A DNA stretch of 64,000 nucleotides. It comes from Actinospica acidithermotolerans. Lineage in GTDB: Bacteria > Actinomycetota > Actinomycetes > Streptomycetales > Catenulisporaceae. Shown here in pieces: positions 45,298-53,603 of this stretch. The notes below the pieces were generated by a model that worked only from the letters and a program-made list of their open reading frames with translations, did not search any database and had not been told where the DNA came from. The DNA lies in contig NZ_JAGSOH010000009.1 of the NCBI RefSeq assembly GCF_018139625.1, positions 39,519 to 103,518 of the forward strand, given 5' to 3'. The position numbers were made by a program, and so were the translations under genes. Each line of letters starts with the position of its first letter. Within the stretch, counting starts at the first letter, position 1.

Positions 45298-46830
45298 ATG
45301 TCAACATCGATAGAAACCACCGGGGCCCCGGCGGACGCGGTCGCCGCCGCCGACCGGGAGACGCTGCACGAGCTGGGGATTCCGCAGGAGCTCAACCGGC
45401 GGATGACCGGGTTCGGGGCGTTCGCCGTGCCGCTTTCGACCACCAGCGTGCTCACCGGCGTGCCGGCGATGTTCGCCTTCGCCATGGTCACCGGCGGCCC
45501 GGCCGCGCTGATCTGGGCGTGGCTGATCGGCGGCCCGCTGGTGCTGTGCGTGCCGTACTCGATGGCGGAGATCTGCTCGGCCTACCCGGCCTCCGGCGCC
45601 CTGTACTTCTGGAGCGACAAGCTCGCCACCAAGCACCACAAGATCGCCTCCTGGGTCACGGCGTGGGTCAACGGGATCGGCCAGATCGCCGGCACGGCCG
45701 GCGCCGCGTATTCGATGGCGCTGTTCCTCGGTGCGTACATCGGCTTCAAGACCGGCTGGTCCCCGACCCTGCACGAGACGTTCGCGATGTTCCTCGGGCT
45801 GCTGGTGCTCGCGGGCCTGGTGAACTCGTTCGCGGTGCGGCTGGTGATGTGGCTCAACGAGGTCAGCGTGTGGGTGCACGTCCTGGTCACCGTCGCGATC
45901 GTGGCCGCGCTCGCGTTCGTGCCCGCGCACCACCAGTCGGCGTCGTTCGCGTTCACGAAGCTGGTCAACGACACGGGCCAGTCGCACATGGGCTACGCGC
46001 TGCTGCTGGCCCCGCTCACCCTGCTCTACACCATGACCGGCCTCGACGCCCCCGGGCACATGTCGGAGGAGACCCAGCGCGCGACCGTCAACGCGCCGAA
46101 GGCCATGGTCCGCTCGGCGTGGCTGACCTGGCTCCTCGGGCTCGCGCTGATCCTCGCGCTCACCTTCGCGATCAAGGACTACAACGGGGAGGCGGCCGGG
46201 CAGTTCGGCGTCGCCCCGGCCTCGATCATGGTCGACGCCCTGCCAAACTGGATGGCGACCGTCCTGATCCCGGGCCTGCTCGTGGGGACCGCGTTCTGCC
46301 TGTTCGCCTGCGTCACTGCGACGAGCAGGCAGTTCTTCGGCGCCGGGCGCGACTCGGTCTACCCGCTGAGCAGGTACCTGCACTCGACCTGGCGCCGGTT
46401 CCGTAGCCCGGTGTTCGCGACCTGGTTCGCGATCTTCTGGATGGCCGTGCTCGGCCTGAGCACGTTCTGGTCCTACTACGCGTTCCTCGGGCTGACCGCG
46501 CTGGCCTCGGCCGGCCTGTTCGGCGCGTACATCATCCCGGTGTTCCTGCGGATCAAGGCCGGGGACCGGTTCACCCCCGGACCGTTCACGCTGCGCCGCC
46601 CGAAGCTGATCGGGGCGATCTCGGTGGGGTTCGTCACGGTGTTCGGGCTCGCGGCGCTGCTGCCGACGACCTGGCCGATCACGCTGCACGACTTCAACTG
46701 GGCTCCGGTCGGCCTGGCCGTGACCCTCGTGCTCGTGCTGGCGTGGTACGGAATCGGCGGACGGCGCAGCTACACCGGGACCCGGCAGTTCACCGCCGAG
46801 GAGATCGCCGCGATCGAGGCCGAGCTGTGA
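45298..46830 (+). CDS. APC-family amino acid permease
   Basis: 510 residues with about 12 transmembrane helices. The first carries GFGAFAVPLSTTSVLTG and the second MVTGGPAALIWAWLIGG, then AEICSAYPASGALYFW, all conserved in APC transporters, and the TM6-8 loop has TGLDAPGHMSEET. Likely a proton/amino acid or GABA-type importer in the plasma membrane. Two hairpins follow it. Confidence 0.85.
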   Translation: MSTSIETTGAPADAVAAADRETLHELGIPQELNRRMTGFGAFAVPLSTTSVLTGVPAMFAFAMVTGGPAALIWAWLIGGPLVLCVPYSMAEICSAYPASGALYFWSDKLATKHHKIASWVTAWVNGIGQIAGTAGAAYSMALFLGAYIGFKTGWSPTLHETFAMFLGLLVLAGLVNSFAVRLVMWLNEVSVWVHVLVTVAIVAALAFVPAHHQSASFAFTKLVNDTGQSHMGYALLLAPLTLLYTMTGLDAPGHMSEETQRATVNAPKAMVRSAWLTWLLGLALILALTFAIKDYNGEAAGQFGVAPASIMVDALPNWMATVLIPGLLVGTAFCLFACVTATSRQFFGAGRDSVYPLSRYLHSTWRRFRSPVFATWFAIFWMAVLGLSTFWSYYAFLGLTALASAGLFGAYIIPVFLRIKAGDRFTPGPFTLRRPKLIGAISVGFVTVFGLAALLPTTWPITLHDFNWAPVGLAVTLVLVLAWYGIGGRRSYTGTRQFTAEEIAAIEAEL

Positions 46831-46846
46831 CAGGCCCCTGAGCCCC

Positions 46847-46892
46847 GCCCGGTGGCCGCGCGCATGCGCGAAGCCCGCACCAGCCACCGGGC
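46847..46892 (+). terminator. Hairpin after the permease gene
   Basis: GCCCGGTGG (46847-46855) pairs exactly with CCACCGGGC (46884-46892); the loop holds a second GCGCGCATGCGC palindrome. It starts 16 bases after the permease stop. Confidence 0.55.
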
Positions 46893-46938
46893 GGACGGCG
46901 CCCAACCGCCCGCTTGTGGGAGCGGGCGAGCCGGCGCA

Positions 46939-46978
46939 GCCCTGCCCCGCCGGGCATCCCCCCTCGGCGGGGCAGGGC
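46939..46978 (+). terminator. Perfect 14-bp hairpin
   Basis: Arms 46939-46952 and 46965-46978 are exact complements, loop 12 bases. A second terminator-like structure between permease and GNAT genes; with the hairpin 50 bases earlier it should isolate the permease transcript. Confidence 0.65.
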
Positions 46979-47027
46979 CCGGACCCCACCGTTTTCAGAT
47001 CGTGCACAGATGAGAGCGAGTACTGCG

Positions 47028-47936
47028 ATGCCCACCACCCTGGCCGCCGACCACGCCGGCCTGAGCGCCGAGCAGGCGATCGAAACAGACCGATTCACCC
47101 TGCAACTGCACCCGAGCCGCAGCGACTGGACCGAGATCGAAAACTGGATGAGCCGCGAGGGCTGGGACCCGGGGTTCGGCGACGCGAGCGCGATCCTCGC
47201 ACTCGACCCCGGAGCCCTGGTGATCGGGCTGCTCGACGCAACCCCGATCTCCGCGATCTCCGTTCTGCAGGTCAGCGGCCTGTACGCGGTCCTCGGCAAC
47301 TACCTGGTCCACCCCGACTACCGCGGACGCGGGTTCGGCCTGGCGACCTGGCGCGCGGCCCTGCCGCACGCAGGATCCCGCGTCGTCGCCCTCGACGCGG
47401 TCCCGGACCGGGTCGGGACCTACGAGGCGGCCGGGTTCACCCCCGCGCACACCACGATCGGCTACCACGGCACCATCCGGGCCGGCCGGATCGCCGACGC
47501 CCGAGGGATCCGCCCGCTCGAGGCGGGCGACAGCGCGGCCGCGGCGGGACTCGACGCTTTGTGCTCGCCGTTCGAGCGCTCGGCGTTCCTGGCGGTGTGG
47601 TGCGCCGCGAGCGGCACCCGCACCCTGGTCTACGAGGACCGCAGGGGCCAGGTGGTCGGGTTCGGTGCGATCCGGCCGAGCCGCTCCGGCTACCGGATCG
47701 GGCCGCTGATCGCCGAGACGCCGCAAGCCGCGGGCGCCCTCTTCGACGCGCTGACCTCGCCGCTCGAGGGCGAGGACGTCGTGCTCAACGTCCCCGAGCC
47801 GAACACCTCCGGATGCGAGCTCGCGCGCGAGCGGGGCCTGTTGCGCGCCTCGCACACGATCCGCATGTACTCCCACCCGGTGCGCCCGGCGGCTCTCGCG
47901 CACTGCTACTCGATCGCCTCCCTCGCCTGGGGCTGA
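47028..47936 (+). CDS. Tandem GNAT acetyltransferase
   Basis: 302 residues from ATG 47028. The first GNAT domain has YLVHPDYRGRGFGLATW (acetyl-CoA loop) and YEAAGF. The second half resembles the Acetyltransf_18/YitH-type domain (VYEDRRGQVVGFGAIRPS, then GPLIAETP). Likely acetylates an amine; substrate unknown. Confidence 0.75.
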   Translation: MPTTLAADHAGLSAEQAIETDRFTLQLHPSRSDWTEIENWMSREGWDPGFGDASAILALDPGALVIGLLDATPISAISVLQVSGLYAVLGNYLVHPDYRGRGFGLATWRAALPHAGSRVVALDAVPDRVGTYEAAGFTPAHTTIGYHGTIRAGRIADARGIRPLEAGDSAAAAGLDALCSPFERSAFLAVWCAASGTRTLVYEDRRGQVVGFGAIRPSRSGYRIGPLIAETPQAAGALFDALTSPLEGEDVVLNVPEPNTSGCELARERGLLRASHTIRMYSHPVRPAALAHCYSIASLAWG

Positions 47937-47982
47937 CCCGACCCGCCGCGCACGCGCCGCAGCCCTCCGACTCCCGCGCCCC

Positions 47983-48049
47983 GGGGCGAACGGCGACTCT
48001 ACCGACACGAGTCTCCGGCTCCTGATGTCCATCACCCCCGGGGCGCGGG
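47983..48049 (+). terminator. Long-loop 14-bp inverted repeat
   Basis: CCCGCGCCCCGGGG (47983-47996) pairs exactly with 48036-48049. A GACTC...GAGTC hairpin lies in the loop. It is between the GNAT and 2H-like genes and may terminate the first or structure the leader of the second. Confidence 0.45.
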
Positions 48050-48091
48050 GCCCAACACCGATCCCCGAGCTTCGACCGAGGAGGCAAGTTC

Positions 48092-48772
48092 ATGATCCCG
48101 TTCCCGGCCGCAGACCAGGTCTGGCCGGAAGGCAGCGTCCGCTGGCGCATATGCCTGCTTCCCCGGCCGCAGCGTGATCCCGGCCTGCAACCGCTGCTCG
48201 ACCGCGCCCGCAAGGCGCTCGCCCCGTTCCCGCTGGCCGAGGTCGCCGACGACGACCTGAACATCGGCATCTGCCCGCTGGAGCGACCCGATGTCCCGGC
48301 CCGGCGGATGCTGCGCGAGATCGCCGCGGTGCTCGCCGAGCAACTGGCCGGCCTCGCGCCGTTCGCCATGCCCGTCGGCCCCGCTCACTCCGGGACCGGC
48401 AGCGTGGCCTTCGAACTCGAGCCCCACCCGCGATGGCTCGAACTGACCGAACGTCTTCGAGCCGGCCTCGGTGCAGTCCTCGACGCCGACGGCCTCGGCC
48501 CGATGCAGAAACGTCCGCACCTGACCGTCGCCCACGGAGCAGGGCACTGCGCATCGGCGGAGATCGAAGCCGTGCTGCGCGCGGCCGCGGCCGGCGAGCG
48601 CGCCGAGGTGCTGATCGACGCGGTCCACCTGGTCCAGGTCCGGCAGAACGCCCCGCTGCACGGCTACCGGCTCGCGCCGCCCACCCTCTCGGTTCCACTG
48701 CGCGTGACCCGACCGCTTCGCGAACCGAACCCGGCCGCGCCCGCCTCCTCTACGCAAGGAAGTGACGCATGA
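48092..48772 (+). CDS. 2H phosphoesterase / 2'-5' RNA ligase-like protein
   Basis: 226 residues, GAGGAGG before ATG 48092. The C-terminal half keeps one HxT motif (RPHLTVAHG). The first motif position reads DDLNIGIC, so the first catalytic His is lost. The fold resembles 2'-5' RNA ligase/cyclic phosphodiesterases, but activity should be impaired or altered. The stop overlaps the next start (ATGA). Confidence 0.55.
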   Translation: MIPFPAADQVWPEGSVRWRICLLPRPQRDPGLQPLLDRARKALAPFPLAEVADDDLNIGICPLERPDVPARRMLREIAAVLAEQLAGLAPFAMPVGPAHSGTGSVAFELEPHPRWLELTERLRAGLGAVLDADGLGPMQKRPHLTVAHGAGHCASAEIEAVLRAAAAGERAEVLIDAVHLVQVRQNAPLHGYRLAPPTLSVPLRVTRPLREPNPAAPASSTQGSDA

Positions 48773-50442
48773 TCAGGTATGACGCGCTCAACGGCGCGAC
48801 CGTGTGCATCTGCGCGTCCACACGCGCGGGCGAACACGTACTCGAGCTGGAGCGGCGCCTCGGGCTGGCCGGCGCGAGCGTGCTCGCCCCGGTACCGCAC
48901 GCCGGCGAGATCAGCCCGCTCGACTGCGCCCGCCTGGTCGCCCTGCACCTGCGCAAGATCGAAGCCGCGGACATCGTCGTGGTCGCCAACGTCGGCGGGT
49001 ACACCGGGCCGGGCACCGGCCAGGAGATCGCGCGCGCGATGAGACTCGGCAAGACGGTGATGTTCCTCGAAGACCCCGCGGTCCTGGAAACAGCGCCCGA
49101 GGAGTACGGCGGGTACGTCGGGCGCATCCGGGACCTCGCGCTCCGGCCCGCCGACGGCCTGCCGGGGCAGCTCGCCCGCGGCACCGTGCTGCACATAAGA
49201 CCCGTCGGCGGGGATGGGCGGGCCGCGTGGTTCCGCGTCGCCGACGTACACCGCTTTCCCGGCGTACTCGCGCTCGCCGCGGCCATCGATCCCGCCCGGG
49301 CGTTGCCCGGGACCGGGACCGAGGAACTCGCGCAGAACCTCAGCACCGACTACCCCGGCCGCGACGAGCAGGACTACGTGGCTCTCGAGCTCGAATTCCT
49401 CGGAGAGCAAGGCAGCGGGCAGCCGCAGCCGGCCGAGCCGCACGGCCCGGCGGTCATGCTGCTGGCACGCGGCCGGGAGGGAGCCGTCGCCCTCGAACGG
49501 GACCCGTGCGGGACGTTGAGCCTGCCGCGCACGCCGGTCGGGCCGCGCGAGCAGCCGTTCGCGGCGGCCGTACGGCACGCGCAGGAGCTGTTCGGCACCG
49601 CCCTCGGGGCAGAGCGCCTGCTCGCACTCGACCGCGACCCGGACACGGCCAGCATGCAATACCTCTTCGACGCCGGGACCGTGGAGCCCGGGCAGCCCGC
49701 GCACGCGCTCAAGACCGGTTCGGCGGACGGCGCCCGGCTCGTGTTCGCCGACCCCGACAAGCTCCACAGGCTCGTCACCCCCCGCACCGCCCGAGTGATC
49801 GACACCGTCCTGGCCGATGTGACGGGCGCGGTCTTGCTCGAACACGGATACCGCGTCGGCCGGCAGCCCGAGTGGGAGTGGCTCGCGAGCGAGCAGCCGC
49901 CGGCGGGCGTGCCGGTCACCCAGGCCGGGGTGTGGGCGTTCGACCGCGACGGCCGGGTCGTGCTCCAGCACCGGATCGAGCGCGGCGGAGCGTTCGGCCT
50001 GCCCGCCGGCAGCCCGGAACCGGAAGACCGGGACTGGCTTTGCACCGCGGCCAGGGAGGCGTTCGAGGAGAGCCAGATCCTGATCGACCAGCGCCAAGCG
50101 CGGCTGATCGGTTTCCAGGTCACCTACAGCGACCCGCGGCTGCCGAACGGGCTGGCTCAGGCCCGGTACGTCGCCCCGCTCCTCGGCTACCTCCCGATCG
50201 CCCCCGATACCGACCCGAAGCTCACCACCGCCCGCGCGCCCTACCGCCGGTACCTGTGCGACATCCGGCACGCCGCCCGCCTGCTGGACTGGGGCCCGCA
50301 CGCACAGGCGCAGACCCGCGCGGCCGAGCAGGCGGCGCTCGAGCTCGGGCTGCCCGCCGACCGGCCGGCCGCCGCCTCCTACCGCGACAACGGAGACCCC
50401 GAGCTCGCCGACGTCTCCCCGACCTGGGACGTCCTGCTGTGA
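48769..50442 (+). CDS. Nucleoside deoxyribosyltransferase-like / NUDIX fusion
   Basis: 557 residues in three parts. Residues 1-110 resemble nucleoside 2-deoxyribosyltransferase (CICASTRAGEHVLELERRLG, AADIVVVANVGGYTGPGTGQEIARA). Residues about 220-340 look like a degenerate NUDIX domain. Residues 385-520 are a NUDIX-like domain with GLPAGSPEPEDRDWLCTAA then REAFEES. Suggests a protein sensing or cleaning a modified nucleoside. Coupled by ATGA to the 2H-like gene. Confidence 0.65.
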   Translation: MIRYDALNGATVCICASTRAGEHVLELERRLGLAGASVLAPVPHAGEISPLDCARLVALHLRKIEAADIVVVANVGGYTGPGTGQEIARAMRLGKTVMFLEDPAVLETAPEEYGGYVGRIRDLALRPADGLPGQLARGTVLHIRPVGGDGRAAWFRVADVHRFPGVLALAAAIDPARALPGTGTEELAQNLSTDYPGRDEQDYVALELEFLGEQGSGQPQPAEPHGPAVMLLARGREGAVALERDPCGTLSLPRTPVGPREQPFAAAVRHAQELFGTALGAERLLALDRDPDTASMQYLFDAGTVEPGQPAHALKTGSADGARLVFADPDKLHRLVTPRTARVIDTVLADVTGAVLLEHGYRVGRQPEWEWLASEQPPAGVPVTQAGVWAFDRDGRVVLQHRIERGGAFGLPAGSPEPEDRDWLCTAAREAFEESQILIDQRQARLIGFQVTYSDPRLPNGLAQARYVAPLLGYLPIAPDTDPKLTTARAPYRRYLCDIRHAARLLDWGPHAQAQTRAAEQAALELGLPADRPAAASYRDNGDPELADVSPTWDVLL

Positions 50443-50563
50443 CCGGCAACCGGCGCCCGGGCCCGGCCTTCCGCGCTTCGCGCGCCGCGCAACCGGGGCC
50501 GAGTCCGACTCGTTGCCAGCAGACGGATCTCGCCGTCGACCACCGAGAGAAAGAGCACCAGCC

Positions 50564-51844
50564 ATGACCCAGGAACCCGCGGTGGAACAAGGCGCACCGG
50601 AGCTGAGGACGTCGATGGTCGACCAGCTCCTGGCCCACGGCTCGCTCACCTCGGCGCGGCTCGCGGCCGCGATGCGCGAGGTGCCCCGGCACCTGTTCAC
50701 CCCGGGCGCGAACCTCACGGCCGCCTACGCGGTCGACGAGGTCGTGCGCTACCGCACCGACGAGCACGGGGTGTGCCTGAGCTCGGTCTCCGCGCCCTGG
50801 ATCCAGGCCGAGATGATCGAGGCCGCCGGGATCGAGGACGGCATGCGGGTGCTGGAGGTAGGCAGCGGCGGATACAACGCCGCTCTGCTGAGCAGACTCG
50901 TGGGACCGGCCGGGCGGGTGGTGAGCGTGGACATCGACCCCGAGGCGATCGAGCGCGCCGCGGCCGGCCTTGCGGCGGCCGGGATCGGCGGGGTCGAGCT
51001 CGTGCTCGCCGACGCCGAGCACGGGGTGCCCGCGTTCGCGCCGTATGACCGGGTCATCGTGACGGTCGCGGCGTGGGAGGTGGCGCCGGCGTGGGTCGCG
51101 CAACTGGCCGAGGGCGGGCGGATCGTGCTGCCCTTGGTGATGCGCGGCCAGCAGCGGATCATCGCGTTCGAGCGCGATGGGGCCGACCTGGTGAGCCGGA
51201 AGATGATCTACGGCGGGTTCGTCCCGATGCAGGGAGCCGGCGCCCGCAAGGCGTTCGCCCTCGGGCTCGACGACGCTGCGACCCTGCACTTCGACGAAGG
51301 CGGACCCGTCGATGCCGGACTGCTGCGCACCGTGCTGGACAACGACCCCGTGACGGCGGGCAGCGGGGTGAGCGTCGCGCGGCAGGAGCCGTACGACTCG
51401 CTGCAGCTCTACCTCGCCGCGGTGCTGCCCTCGACCGCGTCCCTGGTGTTCGCCAGTCCGGGCGCCGGACGGGATCTTCCCGACCCGCAGGCCGGGTTCC
51501 CCGTCTTCGCCTACGGCGGCGGCACCATCGCGTACATGACGGTCCGTCAGCACGGAGAGGGGGACGCGGCGAGGTTCGAACTGGTCGCGTGCGGCCTGGG
51601 CCCTGACGCGGCCAACGCCGCCGCAAAGCTGCGCGACCTCGTGCGCGCCTGGGACCGGGAGCTGCGAGCCGAACGTCTCCAGCCGCAGGTGACCATCGCC
51701 TTCGCCGCACAGAGCGTGGTGCCCGGGTCGCGCCGGCACCTGCTGGCGAAGACGCGCAGCACGCTCGTGCTGTGCTACCCCGAGCCTTCCGCCCCCGCGG
51801 GCGGCGCGCACGAGTCGGCCCCGAGTATCCGGTCGGCGTCGTGA
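50564..51844 (+). CDS. PIMT-like methyltransferase (FxLD-system type)
   Basis: 426 residues, a protein-L-isoaspartate methyltransferase-like N-terminal half (VPRHLFTPG, SSVSAPWIQAEMIEAAG, motif I VLEVGSGGYNAALL) plus a roughly 190-residue C-terminal extension. This length and the N-terminal layout match methyltransferases of FxLD lanthipeptide systems. Its stop overlaps the exonuclease GTG. No FxLD peptide or lanthipeptide synthetase is present in the window, so its substrate is open. Confidence 0.75.
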   Translation: MTQEPAVEQGAPELRTSMVDQLLAHGSLTSARLAAAMREVPRHLFTPGANLTAAYAVDEVVRYRTDEHGVCLSSVSAPWIQAEMIEAAGIEDGMRVLEVGSGGYNAALLSRLVGPAGRVVSVDIDPEAIERAAAGLAAAGIGGVELVLADAEHGVPAFAPYDRVIVTVAAWEVAPAWVAQLAEGGRIVLPLVMRGQQRIIAFERDGADLVSRKMIYGGFVPMQGAGARKAFALGLDDAATLHFDEGGPVDAGLLRTVLDNDPVTAGSGVSVARQEPYDSLQLYLAAVLPSTASLVFASPGAGRDLPDPQAGFPVFAYGGGTIAYMTVRQHGEGDAARFELVACGLGPDAANAAAKLRDLVRAWDRELRAERLQPQVTIAFAAQSVVPGSRRHLLAKTRSTLVLCYPEPSAPAGGAHESAPSIRSAS

Positions 51845-52521
51845 ACGGCAGCCGAAGGATTCAGGGGCCCGGCCCGCACCTGCCCTGCGGCCTGGTGGTG
51901 ATCGACTTTGAGGCGGTCACCCCGGCCGGGCGCACCCCGGAGCCGGTCGAGGTCGCCGCCCTCGCGCTGCGCTGGATCGGCGGGCACTGGTACGAGTCCG
52001 CCCGCTTCGCTTCCCTGATCCGCCCGCCCGAAGGCACCCCGATCCCCGAGACGAACACGCGCATCACCGGGATCACCGAGGAGATGCTCGAAAACGCCCG
52101 CGGCGCCGCGCAGGTGCTCGGCGAGCTGGACCGGCGCCTGTCCATGCCCGACTACCGGCTGGTGGCGCACGGCGCGGGCACCGAGGCGCTGCTGCTGCGC
52201 GCCCAGCGCGCCCACTGCCCGACCCTCGCCGCGACACCCCTGATCGACACCGTCGCGATGGCCCGGGCCGTGCTCGGCCGCCGTGACTCCTTCCGGCTCG
52301 ACGCCGTGCTCGCGCACTACGAGGTGCCCATCCCGCCCGACCGGCACCGTGCGGGCCCGGACGTCGCGCTGACCGCGCAGATCTTCCTGCGGCTGCTGGC
52401 CGACGGGCAGCGCGCCGGGCGCTGGAGCGACCTGGCAGGCCTTGAACGCGCAGCCGGACGCGCTCCCGCCCATCGGCCAGAGGCCGGGGAGCAGACGCAA
52501 ATCGAGGTACCGGCCGCATGA
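51841..52521 (+). CDS. DEDDh 3'-5' exonuclease-like protein
   Basis: 226 residues from GTG 51841 (GTGA overlap). Catalytic residues: VIDFEAVTP (DxE), the Asp/His-containing LVAHGAGTEALLL (the usual HNAxFD Asp is Glu), and HRAGPDVALTAQIF (HxAxxD-like). Resembles DNA polymerase III epsilon-type exonucleases. Likely acts on DNA or RNA ends. Coupled by ATGA to the kinase downstream. Confidence 0.7.
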   Translation: MNGSRRIQGPGPHLPCGLVVIDFEAVTPAGRTPEPVEVAALALRWIGGHWYESARFASLIRPPEGTPIPETNTRITGITEEMLENARGAAQVLGELDRRLSMPDYRLVAHGAGTEALLLRAQRAHCPTLAATPLIDTVAMARAVLGRRDSFRLDAVLAHYEVPIPPDRHRAGPDVALTAQIFLRLLADGQRAGRWSDLAGLERAAGRAPAHRPEAGEQTQIEVPAA

Positions 52522-53426
52522 ACACCCCTGAGCCGGTTCCCGCCGTCGCGACGGCGGTGCCCGCCGACCTGGCCGCATTCGCCGCCACCGCCGTGGGGTC
52601 CTGCACGCTGGTCGCGGATCTCTCCTGGCCGTATGAGGGCTCTGAGGTCTACCGGATCCGCGACGCGCACGGCGTCGACCACATCCTCAAGCGCCTGATC
52701 AACGACCGGTTCTACGGCATGGAAGTGGCCGGGTACCGATGGGCCCCCGCTCTCGGGCCGGGCCGGGCGCCGATCCTGGAGGCAGCCGACCGCGCGTTGC
52801 GCGCGGTGATCGTCTCGTTCCTGCCCGGCGCGCCGATGCTGGGCGAGATCGAACCCGTTCTGGAGGCGCGGGCCTACCGGCAGGCCGGGCGCCTGCTCGC
52901 ACTGCTGCACTCAGCCGAGCCGCCCGCGGCCGAGACCGCGCTGCTGGAGCGTCTGCTGGACCGCGCGGAGCAGCAGCTGGCCAAAGCCGCCGCCGAGCTC
53001 GACGCCGGCCAGCGGACCCTGGCGCGCCGCGCCGCGCAACTGCTGGCCGAAGCCGCCCCGGGTCTTCGGGGCGTGCCGACCCACGGAGACATCCAGCCGC
53101 GCAACCTGCTGCTCGATCGCGTATCCGGCACGCTCGCACTGATCGACTTCGAGAAGGCCGGGATCGCCCCGCCCGTGCGCGACCTGGTCCGGCTCGAAGC
53201 AGGGATCTTCACCGGCCGCCCGCAGCTGCGCGACGCGTTCTACGACGGCTACGGGCGCGAGCTCGACCCGGTCGAGACGCTCGCGCTGCGCGCGTGGGTG
53301 GTGCTCGACTCGGTCTCCGCGCTCGCCTGGGGCATCCCGAACGGCGACCACGAGATCGTCGCCCGCGCCCGCGCCGCCCTGACCGACGCCCGGTTCACCG
53401 ACCTCGAACCGGATCCGCCCCGGTGA
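52518..53426 (+). CDS. APH-fold phosphotransferase
   Basis: 302 residues. Catalytic loop THGDIQPRNLLLD and LIDFEKAG are diagnostic of the APH/choline-kinase fold. The N-lobe has HILKRL for the ATP Lys. Substrate unknown; the gene is coupled to the exonuclease by a 4-base overlap. Confidence 0.8.
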   Translation: MNTPEPVPAVATAVPADLAAFAATAVGSCTLVADLSWPYEGSEVYRIRDAHGVDHILKRLINDRFYGMEVAGYRWAPALGPGRAPILEAADRALRAVIVSFLPGAPMLGEIEPVLEARAYRQAGRLLALLHSAEPPAAETALLERLLDRAEQQLAKAAAELDAGQRTLARRAAQLLAEAAPGLRGVPTHGDIQPRNLLLDRVSGTLALIDFEKAGIAPPVRDLVRLEAGIFTGRPQLRDAFYDGYGRELDPVETLALRAWVVLDSVSALAWGIPNGDHEIVARARAALTDARFTDLEPDPPR

Positions 53427-53542
53427 GCACAGACCCTGCGGACGCCGGCCACGGCGCCCTCGCGGCCTTCGAGCAGGCCCCAGGGCCGGGCGGTTCCCAC
53501 CGCTTGGCCGGTTCGCCGCCCAGGCTCGGCGTCTCGGCCTGA
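53423..53542 (+). CDS. Possible 39-residue peptide
   Basis: GTG 53423 overlaps the kinase stop (GTGA). The product begins MSTDPADAGHGALAAFEQ and ends PPRLGVSA. No ribosome site is visible and no family recognised, but the coupling geometry matches real genes in this operon. It could be noise. Confidence 0.2.
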   Translation: MSTDPADAGHGALAAFEQAPGPGGSHRLAGSPPRLGVSA

Positions 53543-53603
53543 CGGGCCGGGGCCGGCGGGTCTACGACGTCGAACGATCAGAACCAGGAGAGGAACACAG
53601 GTC

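Noticed and set aside
50443..50563. FxLD-type precursor near the PIMT-like methyltransferase
   Set aside because: No short ORF with a start, ribosome site and FxLD sequence was found there or in the other gaps of this operon.
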